DNA of 63,233 nt from Rhodobium gokarnense (GCF_025961475.1 NZ_JAOQNS010000018.1:1-63233); one strand, 5' to 3'; positions 1 through 9,553 are shown, numbered from the stretch's first letter. Notes: generated by a model not told the origin, from the letters alone. Numbers and translations are program-made.

Positions 1-15
1 CTCCCGCCATGGCAT
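1..15 (-). CDS. Start of a putative IS481-family transposase (5 codons only)
   Basis: ATG at 15 on the minus strand gives M-P-W-R-E before the window edge. A purine-rich AGGAGG lies about 5 bases upstream of it. The pentapeptide and the repeat-rich leader resemble the beginning of IS481-family DDE transposases, but five codons cannot prove a family. Transcription would run off the left edge. Confidence 0.4.
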
Positions 16-94
16 GTCGGCCTCCTCCGCCTATCCATGCCAAAACTGTCAACCATCTCCCCGAACGCTGTAAGCCATCTCCCCGGGACATACA
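1..94 (-). mobile_element. End of an IS481-like insertion sequence (partial)
   Basis: Read on the minus strand, this begins with TGTATGTCCCGGGGAGATGG and contains two near-identical 17-base units (plus-strand 47-63 and 69-85, 15 of 17 bases the same) built on GGGGAGATGG. It then runs through an AGGAGG ribosome site into an ORF beginning M-P-W-R-E. Repeated GATGG-type terminal motifs and an MPW(K/R)E start are what I recall of IS481-family elements. The outer boundary near 94 is a guess from the TGT end. The other end and any target duplication lie outside the window. Confidence 0.5.
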
Positions 95-160
95 CTTGAC
101 CCGGGATGACGCCTGAGCGGGGCGTGAGGCGGCGAGCCCAACCGATGCCGTGAAGCGTCG

Positions 161-391
161 CAAGGCCAACCGGCCGCCGGCGCTCATGCGCCGCCCCCGC
201 GGAGCCGGCGAACGCAGTGAGCTCGGCGTGAGCGAAACATCGAGCCCGCAGGGCTCGCAAGGCCGACCGGCCGTCGGCGCCGATGCGCCGCCCCCGCGGA
301 GCCGGCGAACGCAGTGAACTCGGCGTGAGCGAAACATCGGGCCCGACGGGCTCGCAAGGCCGACCGGCCGCCGGCGCTCATGCGCCGCCCC
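161..391. repeat. 97-bp tandem repeat, 2.4 copies
   Basis: Copies start at 161, 258 and 355 (the last is truncated after 37 bases), an exact 97-bp period with about 8 differences between the two full copies. Each unit holds two small hairpins: GGCGC-NNNN-GCGCC (loops TCAT, CGAT, TCAT) and a GAGCCC/GGGCTC-type stem whose loop differs between copies while pairing is kept. The array lies between the IS-like end and the 3' end of leuD. A short GC-rich stretch with two TAGCGAGCG units fills 392-443. No gene is seen in 95-443. Confidence 0.85.
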
Positions 392-443
392 GTCGGAGGC
401 TAGCGAGCGATAGCGAGCGCTCAGCCGCGAGACAGAAAAAAAC

Positions 444-1049
444 CTACAACCAGGGATGCCGTTCGGCCGTCTTGGCCTCAAAGGCCGAAATGCTGTCGGC
501 CTTTTCCAGCGTCAGGCCGATGTCGTCGAGGCCGTTGAGCAGGCAGTGCTTGCGGAACGGGTCGATCTGGAAATGGATGACGCCGCCGTCCGGGCCGCGG
601 ATTTCCTGGGCTTCCAGGTCGACGGTAACCGTCGCGTTGGCGCCGCGCTCGGCGTCCTCAAAGAGCTTGTCGAGTTCTTCCTGGCTGACCCGGATCGGCA
701 GGATGCCGTTCTTGAAGCAGTTGTTGTAGAAGATGTCGGCGAAGCTGGTGGAGATCACGCAGCGGATGCCGTAGTCGAGCAGCGCCCAGGGCGCGTGCTC
801 GCGGCTCGACCCGCAGCCGAAATTGTTGCCGGCGACCAGGATCTCGGCGTTCTTGTAGGCCGGCTGGTTGAGCACGAAGGACGGATCCTCGTTGCCATCG
901 GCGTCCGTGCGCAGCTCGTGGAACAGCGCGGCGCCGAGGCCGGTGCGCTTGATCGTCTTCAGGAACTGCTTGGGAATGATCATGTCGGTGTCGACATTGA
1001 TCATCTTCAGGGGCGCCGCAACGGACGTCAGGGTCGTGAACTTTTCCAT
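444..1049 (-). CDS. leuD: 3-isopropylmalate dehydratase, small subunit
   Basis: LeuD pairs with LeuC to isomerise 2-isopropylmalate to 3-isopropylmalate in leucine synthesis, in the cytoplasm. The 201-residue product has the family's usual length. It shows the swivelling-domain signature: [11 protein letters not shown] near residue 20, the [17 protein letters not shown] loop near 75-90 that closes over the substrate, and [12 protein letters not shown] near 110. leuC is not in the window, as is common in this order where leuC and leuD are separate. The ATG at 1049 gives the canonical N terminus. Its 3' side runs into the tandem repeat array. Confidence 0.96.
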   Translation of the reverse strand: MEKFTTLTSVAAPLKMINVDTDMIIPKQFLKTIKRTGLGAALFHELRTDADGNEDPSFVLNQPAYKNAEILVAGNNFGCGSSREHAPWALLDYGIRCVISTSFADIFYNNCFKNGILPIRVSQEELDKLFEDAERGANATVTVDLEAQEIRGPDGGVIHFQIDPFRKHCLLNGLDDIGLTLEKADSISAFEAKTAERHPWL

Positions 1050-1181
1050 CGATCGCTCATCAATTCGGGGTTCGCGGCGCCAGGGCGCGCGCCGGACGAA
1101 AGTTTGTCTACCGGATCGGCAGGCGCGGTCAAGTGCCGGGCCCCGGAATCGGTCGAATTGCGCGAGTTTTGCCGCGAGCCG

Positions 1182-1784
1182 TCAGCGCCGCTGCAATTCC
1201 AGGATGTCGAAACGGGATTCATAGCGCGGCAGCGGGAATTCCAGCCTGAGGCGCTTGGCGTCCGGGCGCACCAGGACGGCGACCTCGTCGCGGTCGGCGT
1301 CGGCACCGTGCGCCTTCGGCTTTTCGTCCGAATAGTGGCCGGCACCGAGATAGATCCTGCGGCCGCCGCCGTCGTCGAAAAAGCGGCCGGAGGTGCGCTG
1401 GGAGCCCGAGGTCTTTGTGAGCGTCAGCGCGCCCTTTTTCGCATCGATGCGGCACGCGAACCAGCCATAGACGACGAGCGGCAGGTTGCCGCCGAGCTTT
1501 GCCGTGCGGCAGCGCCAGCGGCCGGTGAGCCCGGCGTCGTCGAGCGGCAGGCTGCCGCCGGCAAGGATGCCGTCGAGGACGGCCACCTCGGCCGCATCGC
1601 CGCCCTTGCGGGCCTCGGCGATCGCGCTCGCCCGGGCTTCGTCGAAGGCGGCGAGCCGCTCGCGGTCGCGCTTGGTGAGCGCGTCGACCAGCCCGTCGGC
1701 GGCCCGCACCGCCGGCAGGACTGCCGAAACCGCAAGAAGGACGGCCGTAACAAAGGCAAGTGCGACTGCACGAGCGCCCCGCAT
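1182..1784 (-). CDS. DUF4893 family exported protein
   Basis: About 200 residues, with an Arg-rich start followed by a hydrophobic stretch ending near AVRAAD that looks like a Sec signal peptide, so the product is probably periplasmic. The central TGRWRCRTAKLGG and VVYGWFACRI segments are typical of DUF4893, a family without assigned function. I start at the ATG at 1784, 4 bases past the stop of the upstream gene and with GGCGGAG before it. An ATG at 1811 in the same frame would overlap that gene. It is probably the second gene of a two-gene operon. Confidence 0.75.
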   Translation of the reverse strand: MRGARAVALAFVTAVLLAVSAVLPAVRAADGLVDALTKRDRERLAAFDEARASAIAEARKGGDAAEVAVLDGILAGGSLPLDDAGLTGRWRCRTAKLGGNLPLVVYGWFACRIDAKKGALTLTKTSGSQRTSGRFFDDGGGRRIYLGAGHYSDEKPKAHGADADRDEVAVLVRPDAKRLRLEFPLPRYESRFDILELQRR

Positions 1785-1788
1785 CCGG

Positions 1789-2304
1789 CTACTCCGCCGC
1801 CGGAACGGCAAGGCTTCCAGCCTCGCTCGCCGCGGCCCCGACCGATTGTTCAGCCGCGTCGGTAGCCGTCTTCAGGCTCTCCAGCCGGGCGGCGAAGGCG
1901 GCAAGCTCGGCCGTGACCTCCGCCGGCGGCGTCTCGGCCGGCCGGGCGTCGTTGGCGCCGAGCTTGGAGAGCGCCCCGGTGAGGGCGTTGAGGGCGGCTT
2001 CTGCCTCCGCCTGCGCCTTGACGAGGTCGGCGAGCGCCCGCTGGTTGGCGAGCGCCAGGCCGCGGGCGGCGGCATCGGCCGCCGGCTCCTTCTTGACCAG
2101 CGGCTTTACCGGCAGGAAGGAGGGCACGATGATCGGCGCGGCCGTCATCGCGGCGCCGAGAATGAGGGCCAGCAGTGCGGCCCAGGTGAAGCCCCTGAGG
2201 AGGCTGACGAGAATGGTGGCGACGACGATGAAAATGCCGATGGCGACCACCGCCAGCCATTTCCATTCACCGGTTTCCAGTAATCCGACAAAATAGTTTT
2301 CCAT
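1789..2304 (-). CDS. Membrane protein with alanine-rich coiled-coil tail
   Basis: 171 residues of unknown function. Residues about 15-37 and 40-62 are two closely spaced hydrophobic helices. The rest is Ala/Glu-rich and predicted to be a long amphipathic or coiled-coil helix (for example ALADLVKAQAEAEAALNAL). No named domain was recognised. It lies 4 bases upstream of the DUF4893 gene, so the two are likely co-transcribed and may act at the same membrane. Confidence 0.7.
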   Translation of the reverse strand: MENYFVGLLETGEWKWLAVVAIGIFIVVATILVSLLRGFTWAALLALILGAAMTAAPIIVPSFLPVKPLVKKEPAADAAARGLALANQRALADLVKAQAEAEAALNALTGALSKLGANDARPAETPPAEVTAELAAFAARLESLKTATDAAEQSVGAAASEAGSLAVPAAE

Positions 2305-2447
2305 GCCGATCTCCCGACGGCTGACAACAACTTTGCAAAGACCTTAACCGCTTACCGCCTCCACATGAAGCGGCCATGTTGTCCCGCCCGAAGCCGGCAG
2401 AAACCGTGGCGAAAACCACACAAACCCCTGCCGGTACGGATCGCCCG

Positions 2448-3029
2448 TCAACGCGCCTGCGCGTGGTATTCCGGGTTCGGCCGCATGTCGGTCGCCGCCG
2501 CCACCCGGTTGGTCATGTTGAAGAAGGCGGCCACCGCGGCGATGTCCCAGATGTCCCGTTCCGAAAAGCCGGCATCGCGCAGGCCCTCCCGGTCGGCATC
2601 GTCGACGTCGTCGGGCCGCTCGGTGAGGAGCACGGCGAAATCGAGCATCGCCCGGTGGCGTTCCGAAAGCTCCGCCGCCCGGTAGTTCATCACCATCTGC
2701 TCGCCGAGTTCCGGTGAGCCGGACAGCTCGCGCACCGTCGCGCCATGCGCCGTCAGGCAGTAGTAGCAGTGGTTCTGGGAGGAGACGGCGACCGCGATCA
2801 TCTCCCGCTCCAGCTTGGAAAGGCCGGACGGGCCCAGCATCAGGTCGTTGTAGAAGGTGGAAAAGGCCTTCAGTTTCGCCTCGTCGAAGGCATAGGCCTT
2901 GAGGACGTTCGGGATCAGCCCGAGCTTTTCCTGGCACTTGTCGAAATAGGCTTTGGTGTCGTCGCCGAGCTCTGCCATCGGCAGGTCGAGGGCGATGACG
3001 GATTCGTCTTCCGCGTTGGTCTTGTCCAT
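2448..3029 (-). CDS. AhpD-fold peroxidase-related protein
   Basis: 193 residues. The motif CYYCLTAHG (about residues 88-96) is the CxxC-x3-H active site of the AhpD/carboxymuconolactone decarboxylase fold, where the cysteine pair and histidine catalyse thiol-dependent peroxide reduction. The preceding LSKLEREMIAVAVSSQN is also family-typical. The substrate is unknown; such proteins are usually annotated as peroxidase-related enzymes. The gene stands alone and is divergent from the glutamate dehydrogenase gene across a 227-bp gap. That gap contains an 8-bp inverted repeat (3046-3053 and 3090-3097). Confidence 0.85.
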   Translation of the reverse strand: MDKTNAEDESVIALDLPMAELGDDTKAYFDKCQEKLGLIPNVLKAYAFDEAKLKAFSTFYNDLMLGPSGLSKLEREMIAVAVSSQNHCYYCLTAHGATVRELSGSPELGEQMVMNYRAAELSERHRAMLDFAVLLTERPDDVDDADREGLRDAGFSERDIWDIAAVAAFFNMTNRVAAATDMRPNPEYHAQAR

Positions 3030-3256
3030 GGTCCCGTCTCCTTGCGGCGTTTCCCGAAAACTGGCTTTTTGGAGCGCTTCGAAACAGGCGAAACGCCCTA
3101 AGCCGCGGTTATATCACCTGTATCCACCCCCGATCAGTGGAAATCGCCCCGTGCGGTACTGTGCGATGCTTCATCATTCGGTTAGGGTCTTTCCCTGACA
3201 GTGGGCGTTCGTTTGGGGAAAATGCCGGTTAAAACGGCAGCATAGGAGGAAATGCG

Positions 3257-6200
3257 ATGCCCGACAGGCGGGACAGGGAAAAGGTCGCGCGGATCGACGA
3301 GGCCTATGCGCTGCTTGCCAAGCGCAAGAAGTCCGGCGCCGAGCTTGCCGCCTTCTGTGAGGCGCTGTTCGAGCACGGCGCCGCCGAGGACGTCGTTGCC
3401 TATTCCGCTGAGGAACTGATCGACTTCACGCTGGAAAGCTGGAAATTCTCCGCCTCGCGAAAGGCCGGCGAGCACAAGGTCCAGGTCTACAATCCCGATT
3501 TCGGCGATGCCGGCTCCGCCGCGCGCAAGGTCACCGTCGTCGAGCTCGTCAACGACAACATGCCGTTCCTGGTCGATTCGGTGATGGGCGAGTTGAAGGA
3601 CTCCGGCGTCGACCTGCACCTGGTCCTCCATCCGATCCTCGACGTCTCCCGCGACGGCAAGGGCAAGCTCACCGCCTTCAACGGGCCGGTCACCGCCGGC
3701 GGCTCGGTCAAGGCGATGCAGGAGAGCCACATCCAGGTCCATGTGGCGCGCATCGATTCGCGCAACGAGCGCGACGAGCTGGTGCAGAAGCTCGACACGC
3801 TGCTCGCCGAGGTGCGCCGCTCCGTCGAGGACTGGCAGAAGATGCTGGCGCGGCTGGAGACGACCATCGCCGCCTATAAGGAGACGCCGCCGCCGATCCC
3901 GGTCGACGACCTCGCCGAGGCGATCCAGTTCCTGGAATGGCTGCGCGACGACAACTTCACCTTCCTCGGCATGCGCGACTACGTCTATTCCGACGAGACG
4001 GAAGCCGGCGAGATGGCCAGCGCCGAGGTGCCCGGCCTCGGGCTCCTGCGCGACCCCAACGTCTTCGTCCTCCGGCGCGGCACCGAGATGGTGACGATGA
4101 CGCCGGAAATCCGCGACTTCCTGATGCGGCCGGAAGCCCTCATCATCACCAAGGCCAATGTGCGCTCGCGCATCCACCGCCGCGTCCACATGGACTATAT
4201 CGGCATCAAGACCTTCCACGACGACGGCTCGCTCGCCGGCGAACTGCGCGTCGTCGGCCTCTTCACCTCCACCGCCTATATCCGCTCCACGCGCCGCATT
4301 CCGTATCTGAGGCGCAAGGTCGACCAGATCCTGTCGCGCGCCGGCTACGGGGAAGCGAGCCATTCCGGCAAGGCGCTGCTCAACGTGCTGGAATTCTATC
4401 CGCGCGACGAGCTGTTCCAGATCGACCTTGAAACCCTTTACGACAACGCCGTCGATATCCTGGAGCTCTACGAGCGGCCGCGGGTGCGCCTCCTTGTCCG
4501 GCTCGACAAGTTCGACCGCTTCGTCTCCATCCTGATCTATACGCCGCGCGACCACTACACGACCGAAGTGCGCCGCAAGATGTCGGCGATGCTCTGCGAG
4601 GCCTATGACGGCCGGCTCTCGGCGTGGAACGTCACCTTCCTGGAAAACGGCCTTGCCCGCGTCCACATGATTGTCGGGCGCTATTCGGGCGAGACCCCGA
4701 ACCCGCCGCGCGAGGAGCTGGAAGCGGCGATCACCGAGCTGGTGCGCACCTGGGCCGACAAGTTCCGCAGCGCCATCCGCGAGACCCACGATCCCGAAGC
4801 GACCCTGGAGCTGACGCGCAAATATATGGACGCGTTCTCCGCCGGCTATCGCGAGACCTATTCGATCACCGCGGCCGAACGCGACATCGAGATCATCGAG
4901 ACCCTCTACGGCAAGCGCCGCACCGGCGTCGACTTCTACCGCCGCGAGGGAACGGCCGCCAACCGCATCGGCCTCAAGCTCTACAATGCGGAAAAGCCGA
5001 TCCCGCTGTCGGAGCGGGTGCCGATCCTGGAGGCCATGGGCTTCCGGGTCATCAACGAGCGCACCCACGAGATCACGCCCGGCAACGGCGTGCCGGCGAT
5101 CTATCTCCACGACATGATGCTGGAGCGCCGCGGCGGCGCCGACATCCACTTCACCGATGAGCTGGACGACCGGCTGGAGGCGATGTTCCTCGCCGTCTGG
5201 AACCAGGAGGCGGAAAGCGACGGCTACAACGCGCTCGTCCTCAACGCCGACCTCAACTGGCGCGACATCGCCATGCTGCGGACCCTGTCGCGCTATCTGC
5301 GCCAGGTCCGCATCCCCTATTCGCAAGGCTATATGTGGGGCGCCTTCAACCGCTATCCGGAGCTTACCCGGCGCATCGTCGAGCTGTTCCACCATCGCTT
5401 CGACCCGGAGATGGAGGATTCCGACCGCTCCCTCGGCTCGCTCCGCATCGAGCAGGAGATTACCTCGTCGCTGGAGGATGTCGCCAGCCTCGACGACGAC
5501 CGCATCCTGCGCCGCTTCGTCAACCTGATCGGCGCGTGTCTGAGGACCAGCTTCTTCCAGACCGACAGCCACGGCGCGCCGAAGCCGACGATCTCCATCA
5601 AGCTCAATCCGCGCCAGCTCGAAGAGGTTCCCGAGCCGCGGCCGTTCCGCGAGATCTTCGTCTATTCGCCGCGCATCGAGGGCGTCCACCTGCGCTTCGG
5701 CCTCGTCGCCCGGGGCGGCCTCAGATGGTCCGACCGGCCGCAGGACTTCCGCACCGAGGTGCTCGGCCTCGTCAAGGCCCAGCAGGTCAAGAACGCGGTC
5801 ATCGTGCCGGTCGGCTCCAAGGGCGGCTTCGTGCCGAAGATGCTGCCGGAGACGGGCAACCGCGACGAGATCTTCAAGGAAGGCACCGCCGCCTACAAGA
5901 TCTTCGTCTCAAGCCTCCTCGACATCACCGACAACCTCGACGGCGACGTCGTCGTGCCGCCCTACCGGGTGGTGCGCCATGACGGCGACGATCCCTATCT
6001 GGTGGTCGCCGCCGACAAGGGCACGGCGACCTTTTCCGACACCGCCAACGCCATCGCCGACGCCAAGAATTTCTGGCTCAGCGATGCCTTTGCCTCCGGC
6101 GGCTCGGCCGGCTACGACCACAAGAAGATGGGCATCACCGCCCGCGGCGCCTGGGAGGCCGTCAAGCGGCACTTCCGCGAGATGGACATCGACATCCAGA

Positions 6201-8095
6201 CGACACCGGTCACGGTCGCCGGCGTCGGCGACATGTCCGGCGACGTCTTCGGCAACGGCATGCTTCTGTCGCGTGCCCTCAAGGTCGTCGCCGCCTTCGA
6301 CCACCGCGACATCTTCATCGATCCGAGCCCCGATCCGGAGACAAGCTTCACGGAGCGCGAACGCCTCTTCAAGCTCGGCCGATCGAGCTGGCAGGACTAC
6401 GACACCAGCCTCATCTCCAAGGGCGGCGGCGTGTTCTCCCGGCAACTGAAGTCGATCACGCTGTCGAAGGAAATCCAGGACCTTCTCGGGCTCGCCAAGA
6501 CCAAGGCGACGCCGCAGGAGGTCCTCAACGCCATCCTTCGGGCGCCGGTCGACCTGTTCTGGTTCGGCGGCATCGGCACCTATGTCCGCGGCTCCGGCGA
6601 GAGCGATGCGGAGGTCGGCGACCGCGCCAACGACGCCATCCGCGTCACCGCGCGCCAGTTCGGCTGCAAGGTGGTCGGCGAGGGCGCCAATCTCGGCATG
6701 ACCCAGAAGGCCCGCATCGAGTTCGGCATGCGGGGCGGGCGCTGCAACTCCGACGCCATCGACAATTCCGGCGGCGTCAATTCCTCCGACGTGGAGGTCA
6801 ACATCAAGATCGCGTTCCGGGCGGCGATGCGCGCCGGCAAGCTCGATTTGAGGAAGCGCAACCGGCTGCTGGTCACCATGACCGAGGAGGTCGCCGCCCT
6901 CGTCCTGCGCAACAACTACCTGCAGACCCTCTCCCTGTCGCTTGCCGAACGCCGGCGCTTCGAGGACTTTGGCTTCCAGCGCCGGCTGATGCAGCAGCTC
7001 GAATCCCGCGGCCTCCTCGACCGCGACGTGGAGCAACTGCCCGACGATGCCGCGCTTGCCGAGCGGGAAAAGGACGGCCGGCCGCTGACCCGGGCCGAGA
7101 TCGCCGTGCTGATCGCCTATGCCAAGATCACCCTGTTCGACGATCTGGTGCAGAGCCGGGTGCCGGACGACGAGTACCTCGCGCGCGAGCTCGTCCGCTA
7201 TTTCCCGCAGCTCATGCAGGACGACTACCGCGAGGAAATCGCCGGCCACCGGCTGCGCCGCGAGATCATCGCGACGGTACTCGCCAACTCCATGATCAAC
7301 CGCGGCGGGCCGACCTTCATGGTCCGCATCGGCGACCAGACCGGCGCCGCGCCGGGCGAGATCGCCCAGAGCTTTGCCGCCGTGCGCGATGCCTTCGACG
7401 TCGGCGGCCTGATCGAGGCGATCGACGCCCTCGACAACGAGGTGCCGGGCGCCGTGCAGCTCTCGCTCTACATGGCCGTGCAGGACCTCCTCCTGGAAGA
7501 GACCGTCTGGTTCCTGCGCAACGTCGCCTGCAAGGACGGCATCGCCGCCGTCGTCGAACGCTTCTCCTCCGGCCTGAAGGCCCTGTCCGGCGAGATCGAC
7601 GGCGTGCTGCCGGAGGGCGCCCTGGAAAGCGTCACCGCACAGGCGGCCGAATGGACCGATGCCGGCGTGCCGGAAGAGCTTGCCGTCAGGCTGTCGCGCC
7701 TGCCGGCGATCGCCACCGTGCCGGACATCATCCTCGTCGCCGAGGCGACGGACGAGACGTTGAAGGATGCCGCGGCGGTCTATTTCCGCGTCGGCGGCTA
7801 TTTCCGCATCGGCCGGCTGGAGGAGCTGTCCCGCACCCTCGACATCCGCGACTACTATGACGGCCTTGCCCTCGACCGGGCGCGCCAGACCCTCGGTCGC
7901 GCCCACCGCAGGATCGCGGAAGGGGTGTTGACCGCAAGCGGCACCGGCGATCCCTTCGACAGTTGGGTCGGCGAGCGCCGCCACGAGGTGGAGCGCACCA
8001 ACCAGACCGTCACCAGCATCACCGAAAGCGGCGACCTGACCGTTTCGCGCTTTGCCGTCGCCGCAAGCCTTTTGGCCGACCTGGCCGAACTGTGA
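3257..8095 (+). CDS. gdhB: NAD-specific glutamate dehydrogenase, large (180-kDa) type
   Basis: 1612 residues, the size of the large class of NAD-dependent glutamate dehydrogenases (L-180). They convert glutamate to 2-oxoglutarate and ammonia, mainly in amino-acid catabolism. The catalytic core is visible: GSKGGFVPK near residue 853 (glutamate-binding lysine region), and VAGVGDMSGDVFGNGM near 985 at the start of the nucleotide-binding domain. Long regulatory regions flank the core on both sides. A good ribosome site (AGGAGG, 3245-3250) precedes the ATG. The MFS gene follows after 10 bases. Large uninterrupted ORFs on the opposite strand here are composition artefacts. Confidence 0.97.
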   Translation: MPDRRDREKVARIDEAYALLAKRKKSGAELAAFCEALFEHGAAEDVVAYSAEELIDFTLESWKFSASRKAGEHKVQVYNPDFGDAGSAARKVTVVELVNDNMPFLVDSVMGELKDSGVDLHLVLHPILDVSRDGKGKLTAFNGPVTAGGSVKAMQESHIQVHVARIDSRNERDELVQKLDTLLAEVRRSVEDWQKMLARLETTIAAYKETPPPIPVDDLAEAIQFLEWLRDDNFTFLGMRDYVYSDETEAGEMASAEVPGLGLLRDPNVFVLRRGTEMVTMTPEIRDFLMRPEALIITKANVRSRIHRRVHMDYIGIKTFHDDGSLAGELRVVGLFTSTAYIRSTRRIPYLRRKVDQILSRAGYGEASHSGKALLNVLEFYPRDELFQIDLETLYDNAVDILELYERPRVRLLVRLDKFDRFVSILIYTPRDHYTTEVRRKMSAMLCEAYDGRLSAWNVTFLENGLARVHMIVGRYSGETPNPPREELEAAITELVRTWADKFRSAIRETHDPEATLELTRKYMDAFSAGYRETYSITAAERDIEIIETLYGKRRTGVDFYRREGTAANRIGLKLYNAEKPIPLSERVPILEAMGFRVINERTHEITPGNGVPAIYLHDMMLERRGGADIHFTDELDDRLEAMFLAVWNQEAESDGYNALVLNADLNWRDIAMLRTLSRYLRQVRIPYSQGYMWGAFNRYPELTRRIVELFHHRFDPEMEDSDRSLGSLRIEQEITSSLEDVASLDDDRILRRFVNLIGACLRTSFFQTDSHGAPKPTISIKLNPRQLEEVPEPRPFREIFVYSPRIEGVHLRFGLVARGGLRWSDRPQDFRTEVLGLVKAQQVKNAVIVPVGSKGGFVPKMLPETGNRDEIFKEGTAAYKIFVSSLLDITDNLDGDVVVPPYRVVRHDGDDPYLVVAADKGTATFSDTANAIADAKNFWLSDAFASGGSAGYDHKKMGITARGAWEAVKRHFREMDIDIQTTPVTVAGVGDMSGDVFGNGMLLSRALKVVAAFDHRDIFIDPSPDPETSFTERERLFKLGRSSWQDYDTSLISKGGGVFSRQLKSITLSKEIQDLLGLAKTKATPQEVLNAILRAPVDLFWFGGIGTYVRGSGESDAEVGDRANDAIRVTARQFGCKVVGEGANLGMTQKARIEFGMRGGRCNSDAIDNSGGVNSSDVEVNIKIAFRAAMRAGKLDLRKRNRLLVTMTEEVAALVLRNNYLQTLSLSLAERRRFEDFGFQRRLMQQLESRGLLDRDVEQLPDDAALAEREKDGRPLTRAEIAVLIAYAKITLFDDLVQSRVPDDEYLARELVRYFPQLMQDDYREEIAGHRLRREIIATVLANSMINRGGPTFMVRIGDQTGAAPGEIAQSFAAVRDAFDVGGLIEAIDALDNEVPGAVQLSLYMAVQDLLLEETVWFLRNVACKDGIAAVVERFSSGLKALSGEIDGVLPEGALESVTAQAAEWTDAGVPEELAVRLSRLPAIATVPDIILVAEATDETLKDAAAVYFRVGGYFRIGRLEELSRTLDIRDYYDGLALDRARQTLGRAHRRIAEGVLTASGTGDPFDSWVGERRHEVERTNQTVTSITESGDLTVSRFAVAASLLADLAEL

Positions 8096-8105
8096 GGATC
8101 ATGGA

Positions 8106-9503
8106 ATGAAGCCGGGACGGGGGGCGAGTCTTGCCGCGGCGCCTGTTGGCACCGCGAGCCGTCCGGCGATTGCCGGCTGGCTGTTGTTCGATCTCGCCGC
8201 CCAGCCCTGGTTCACGCTGGTCACGACCTTCGTCTACGGGCCCTATTTCGTCTCCGCGATCGCCGCGACCCCGGCCGACGGCCAGGCCTGGTGGGGACTG
8301 GCGACCGGCATTGCAGGCGCCATCATCGCGGTCCTGTCGCCCGTCCTTGGCGCGGTGGCGGACGCCGGCGGGCGGCGAAAGCCCTGGATCTTCGGCTTCT
8401 CGCTCGCCGTCGTCATCGGCGCCCTGATGCTGTGGTGGGGAAGGCCGGGCGACGAGGCCGCCGTCCTCATCGTGCTCACCGCCTTCGTCATCGGCACGGT
8501 CGGCGTGGAGTTCGCCACCGTCTTCACCAACGCCATGATGCCGGACCTGGTGCCGACCGAAAAACTCGGCCGACTGTCCGGCACCGGATGGGCCGTCGGC
8601 TATGTCGGCGGGCTCATCACCCTCGTCATCGTACTCGGCTTCATCGCCGCACGGCCGGAGAGCGGCGAGACCCTTTTCGGCCTGACCCCGATCCTCGGCC
8701 TCGACCCGGCAACCCACGAGGGCGACCGCGCCTCCGGCCCGTTCACGGCGATCTGGTACGTCGTCTTCATCCTGCCGCTCTTTCTTTTCACGCCCGACGG
8801 CAGCCGGAAGGCGGGTTTTCGGGCCTCCATCGGCATCGGCTTTCGCGAGCTGATCGGCACCGTCCGCGACCTGAAGCACTACCGCAACGCCTTCACCTAC
8901 CTCATCGCCCACATGACCTACACGGACGGCCTCGTCGCGCTGTTCGCCTTCGGCGGCATCTACGGCACCGGCGTCTTCGGCTGGTCGACCATCGAGATCG
9001 GCATCTTCGGCATCTGGCTGACCATCGCCGGCACCATAGGCGCGGTCATCGGCGGGCGGTTCGACGACCTCATCGGGCCGAAGCCCGTGGTGCTGACCGC
9101 GATCGCGCTCCTCATCGTCAGCGCGATCGGCATCCTCTCCGTCGACCGCAGCCATATTCTTTTCGTGGTGGAGACCGTGCCGTCCGACGCCGTCGACGGG
9201 CTTTTCGCGAGCGTCCCGGAGATGGCCTACATGCTGCTCGGCGGGCTGATCGGGGCTGCGGCCGGACCGCTGCAGTCGGCCTCGCGCACGCTGCTGGTCC
9301 GTGTCGCGCCGCGCGAGCGGCTGACCCAGTTCTTCGGGCTCTTTGCGCTCTCCGGCAAGCTGACGAGCTTCATGGGGCCGTTCGCCGTCGGAGCGCTCAC
9401 GGCGCTCTCCGGCAGCCAGCGCATCGGCATTTCCGTGCTGGTGGCGTTCTTTATCGTCGGCGCCGTGCTGCTTGTTATGGTCAGGACCGAGCCGACGGAG
9501 TAG
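8106..9503 (+). CDS. MFS transporter, UMF1/Atg22-like
   Basis: About 465 residues with roughly 11-12 hydrophobic segments, the layout of the major facilitator superfamily. The N terminus (AGWLLFDLAAQPWFTLVTTF) and the ADAGGRRKPW loop after helix 2 are typical of the UMF1 group related to yeast Atg22, whose bacterial substrates are mostly unknown. I chose ATG 8106, just downstream of gdh; an in-frame ATG at 8052 lies inside gdh. Tight spacing suggests read-through from gdh, so a role in exporting or importing an amino-acid-derived compound is possible but not shown. Confidence 0.88.
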   Translation: MKPGRGASLAAAPVGTASRPAIAGWLLFDLAAQPWFTLVTTFVYGPYFVSAIAATPADGQAWWGLATGIAGAIIAVLSPVLGAVADAGGRRKPWIFGFSLAVVIGALMLWWGRPGDEAAVLIVLTAFVIGTVGVEFATVFTNAMMPDLVPTEKLGRLSGTGWAVGYVGGLITLVIVLGFIAARPESGETLFGLTPILGLDPATHEGDRASGPFTAIWYVVFILPLFLFTPDGSRKAGFRASIGIGFRELIGTVRDLKHYRNAFTYLIAHMTYTDGLVALFAFGGIYGTGVFGWSTIEIGIFGIWLTIAGTIGAVIGGRFDDLIGPKPVVLTAIALLIVSAIGILSVDRSHILFVVETVPSDAVDGLFASVPEMAYMLLGGLIGAAAGPLQSASRTLLVRVAPRERLTQFFGLFALSGKLTSFMGPFAVGALTALSGSQRIGISVLVAFFIVGAVLLVMVRTEPTE

Positions 9504-9553
9504 GCCGAGGCCGGGGGCACAGCCCGCATTCAAGCGGGCCGGCCGATCTTTGC

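Noticed and set aside
3182-5689. 835-codon open frame on the minus strand opposite the glutamate dehydrogenase gene
   Set aside because: It is antisense to a well-supported conserved gene, and its translation is low-complexity Asp/Val/Ala/Arg-rich without family motifs. High third-position GC creates such frames.
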